This document shows, one piece after another, positions 62,754 to 64,000 of a DNA stretch of 64,000 bases. Both the position numbers and the translations under genes were made by a program. Each line of letters begins with the position of its first letter. Within the stretch, counting starts at the first letter, position 1. The notes under the pieces were generated by a model. That model had not been told where the DNA came from. It did not search any database and saw only the letters and a list, made by a program, of their open reading frames with translations. The DNA is from Jannaschia pohangensis (GTDB lineage Bacteria; Pseudomonadota; Alphaproteobacteria; Rhodobacterales; Rhodobacteraceae): positions 930,001-994,000 of the forward strand of contig NZ_FORA01000001.1 in NCBI RefSeq assembly GCF_900113875.1, given 5' to 3'.

Positions 62754-64000
62754 ATGACACAGCTTGGTCCGACCCTTGGCGTCGATTTCGGTACGTCAAA
62801 CTCAGCAGCCGGGTATCTGCGCGACGGGCGGCCGCATCTGATCGAGATGTCGCCGGGCAAGACCAGCCTGCCCACCACCTTCTTCTTCGACTTCGACACC
62901 CGCCGGACGCTGATCGGCGAGCCTGCCAATCAGGCGATGCTCGACGGGGCGGACGGGCGGTTCATGCGCGCGCTCAAACGGGTTCTGGGCACCCCTTTGA
63001 TGCACGAAAAGCGCCAGATCCTGAACGAACGGGTCACATTCGTCGAGATCATCGCCCGCTTTCTGGCCCAGATCAAAACCCGGGCCGAGGCCGAGACGGG
63101 CCTGACCTTCGACCGCGTCCTGTCGGGCAGGCCCGTCGTCTTTCACGGCCCCGGCGACCCGCGCGAGGCGCAGGCCGAGGCGGACTTGCGGGCCTGCTAC
63201 CTTGCCGCCGGCTTCAAGGCAGTCGAATTCATGGCCGAACCCCAGGCCGCCGCCATCGCCAGCGGGACCACGGATACCTCGGGCGAACTGGGCCTGATCG
63301 TCGATATCGGCGGCGGCACGTCGGATTTCTCGCTCTTCCGCGCGACGGACCGGGGCGTCGACGTGCTGGCCAATCACGGCATCCGCATCGGCGGCACCGA
63401 TTTCGACCGTGCGATCAGCATCGACCGCGTCATGCCGCTACTGGGCAAGGGCACCGAGTTGCGCAAGGAGATCGGCGCGGGCCTGCTGCCGACCCCGAAC
63501 GCCATCCTCAACGATCTGGCCACATGGGAGAAGATCCCCTTCCTCTACACCGCGCAAAACCGACGCGCGGTGCAGGACATGCTCAAACTGTCCGAAGCAC
63601 CGGGTCGCCTTGGCCGCCTCGCCACGGTCCTGACCGACGAGTTGGGGCACGACATCGCCTTTGCCGTCGAACGCGGCAAGATTGCGGCCAACGGCCCGGA
63701 GGCACAGGCCCGCATCGACCTTGGCGACGTGGAGCGCGGGCTGTTCGCCCCCCTGTCGGCCAGCCATCTGCGCGATATCCTGGCCCTGCACGCCGACGAT
63801 CTGCGCCAAGCCGCGCAGGAGACGCTGGCGATGGCGCATGTCACCCCGTCGCAGGTGCAGCGCGTGATCTATGTTGGCGGCTCCAGCCTGATGTCGATGG
63901 TGACGGGCACCATGGCCGACCTCCTCCCGGGCGCGCAGCATGCCATGTCGAATGTCTTTACGGCGGTGACCGACGGCCTTGCCATCGCCGCAGGTCAGGA
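62754..64000 (+). CDS. Hsp70-family (YegD-like) protein, C-terminus cut by window edge
   Basis: Chaperone-like ATPase; 415 codons are visible with an open frame at base 64000. The nucleotide-binding domain is complete in outline: LGVDFGTSNSAAGYLRDGRP (phosphate 1), LIVDIGGGTSDFSLFRA (phosphate 2) and VIYVGGSSLMSMV (adenosine). The insert and overall shape resemble YegD rather than DnaK, so the substrate-binding domain is probably short or absent. GGAGAGGG lies seven bases before ATG 62754. Role unknown. Confidence 0.9.
   Translation, partial: MTQLGPTLGVDFGTSNSAAGYLRDGRPHLIEMSPGKTSLPTTFFFDFDTRRTLIGEPANQAMLDGADGRFMRALKRVLGTPLMHEKRQILNERVTFVEIIARFLAQIKTRAEAETGLTFDRVLSGRPVVFHGPGDPREAQAEADLRACYLAAGFKAVEFMAEPQAAAIASGTTDTSGELGLIVDIGGGTSDFSLFRATDRGVDVLANHGIRIGGTDFDRAISIDRVMPLLGKGTELRKEIGAGLLPTPNAILNDLATWEKIPFLYTAQNRRAVQDMLKLSEAPGRLGRLATVLTDELGHDIAFAVERGKIAANGPEAQARIDLGDVERGLFAPLSASHLRDILALHADDLRQAAQETLAMAHVTPSQVQRVIYVGGSSLMSMVTGTMADLLPGAQHAMSNVFTAVTDGLAIAAGQ

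Overview
The window looks like chromosomal DNA of a marine-type alphaproteobacterium of the Rhodobacteraceae (Roseobacter group). This rests on the high GC content, the cobS/cobT pair, the block hisD - UPF0262 - low-MW phosphatase - infA - maf - RNase E/G - yacG, the beta-hydroxyaspartate cycle genes (bhcABCD/bhcR), and many GTG starts with 4-base stop/start overlaps. The genus cannot be fixed from the sequence alone. Both ends are cut inside genes: a thermonuclease-like protein at the left and an Hsp70-family protein at the right.

Region by region. 1-14.3 kb: housekeeping and transport genes (DMT exporter, LysE exporter with its ArgP-type regulator, YebC, an SLC13/TrkA-C permease, a metallo-beta-lactamase-fold hydrolase, an AEC transporter, an acyltransferase, a lytic transglycosylase, a DUF481 outer-membrane-type protein, a LysR regulator). 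A single low-GC Imm11-type immunity-like gene sits among them. 14.5-19.5 kb: gatB, a TPR protein with near-perfect 150-bp repeats, and two DUF4177-like paralogues. 19.5-29.9 kb: bolA, a J-domain protein, an ECF sigma/anti-sigma pair with a DUF2235 hydrolase, the cobaltochelatase genes cobS and cobT separated by small genes, an aminopeptidase P and a DUF427 protein. 29.9-34.2 kb: a NADAR protein, an FAD-linked dehydrogenase, a ClC channel and an NAD(P)-binding protein.

34.1-48.0 kb is the metabolic centre. It carries xdhC and coxG-like genes, urate hydroxylase (puuD), hydroxyisourate hydrolase, an allantoinase-OHCU decarboxylase fusion, ureidoglycolate lyase, a urate/xanthine-type permease, the whole beta-hydroxyaspartate cycle (bhcA-D) with divergent bhcR, and a ureidoglycine aminohydrolase-type cupin. 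Purine breakdown by this route ends in glyoxylate, and the bhc cycle turns two glyoxylate into oxaloacetate. The locus therefore reads as one urate-to-central-metabolism unit with nitrogen release.

48.1-55.6 kb is an accessory island. It is bounded by two decayed tyrosine integrases and lies next to a tRNA-Phe gene. It holds a LysM/solute-binding fusion, a Cys-repeat periplasmic protein, an IS3-type transposase remnant, a LuxR-type regulator, two small curlin-repeat proteins, a CsgH-like protein and another small secreted protein: a curli-like surface module without a recognisable secretion channel here. 55.8-62.7 kb is the conserved operon from a 52-aa protein and DUF2948 through hisD and infA to yacG, with a GIY-YIG/DUF4357 protein embedded in it by stop/start overlaps, followed by tRNA-Thr.

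The least explained structure is a pair of 11-bp-phased GTAC arrays (about 18.3 and 48.7 kb) that share a conserved tail. One copy abuts the broken integrase.
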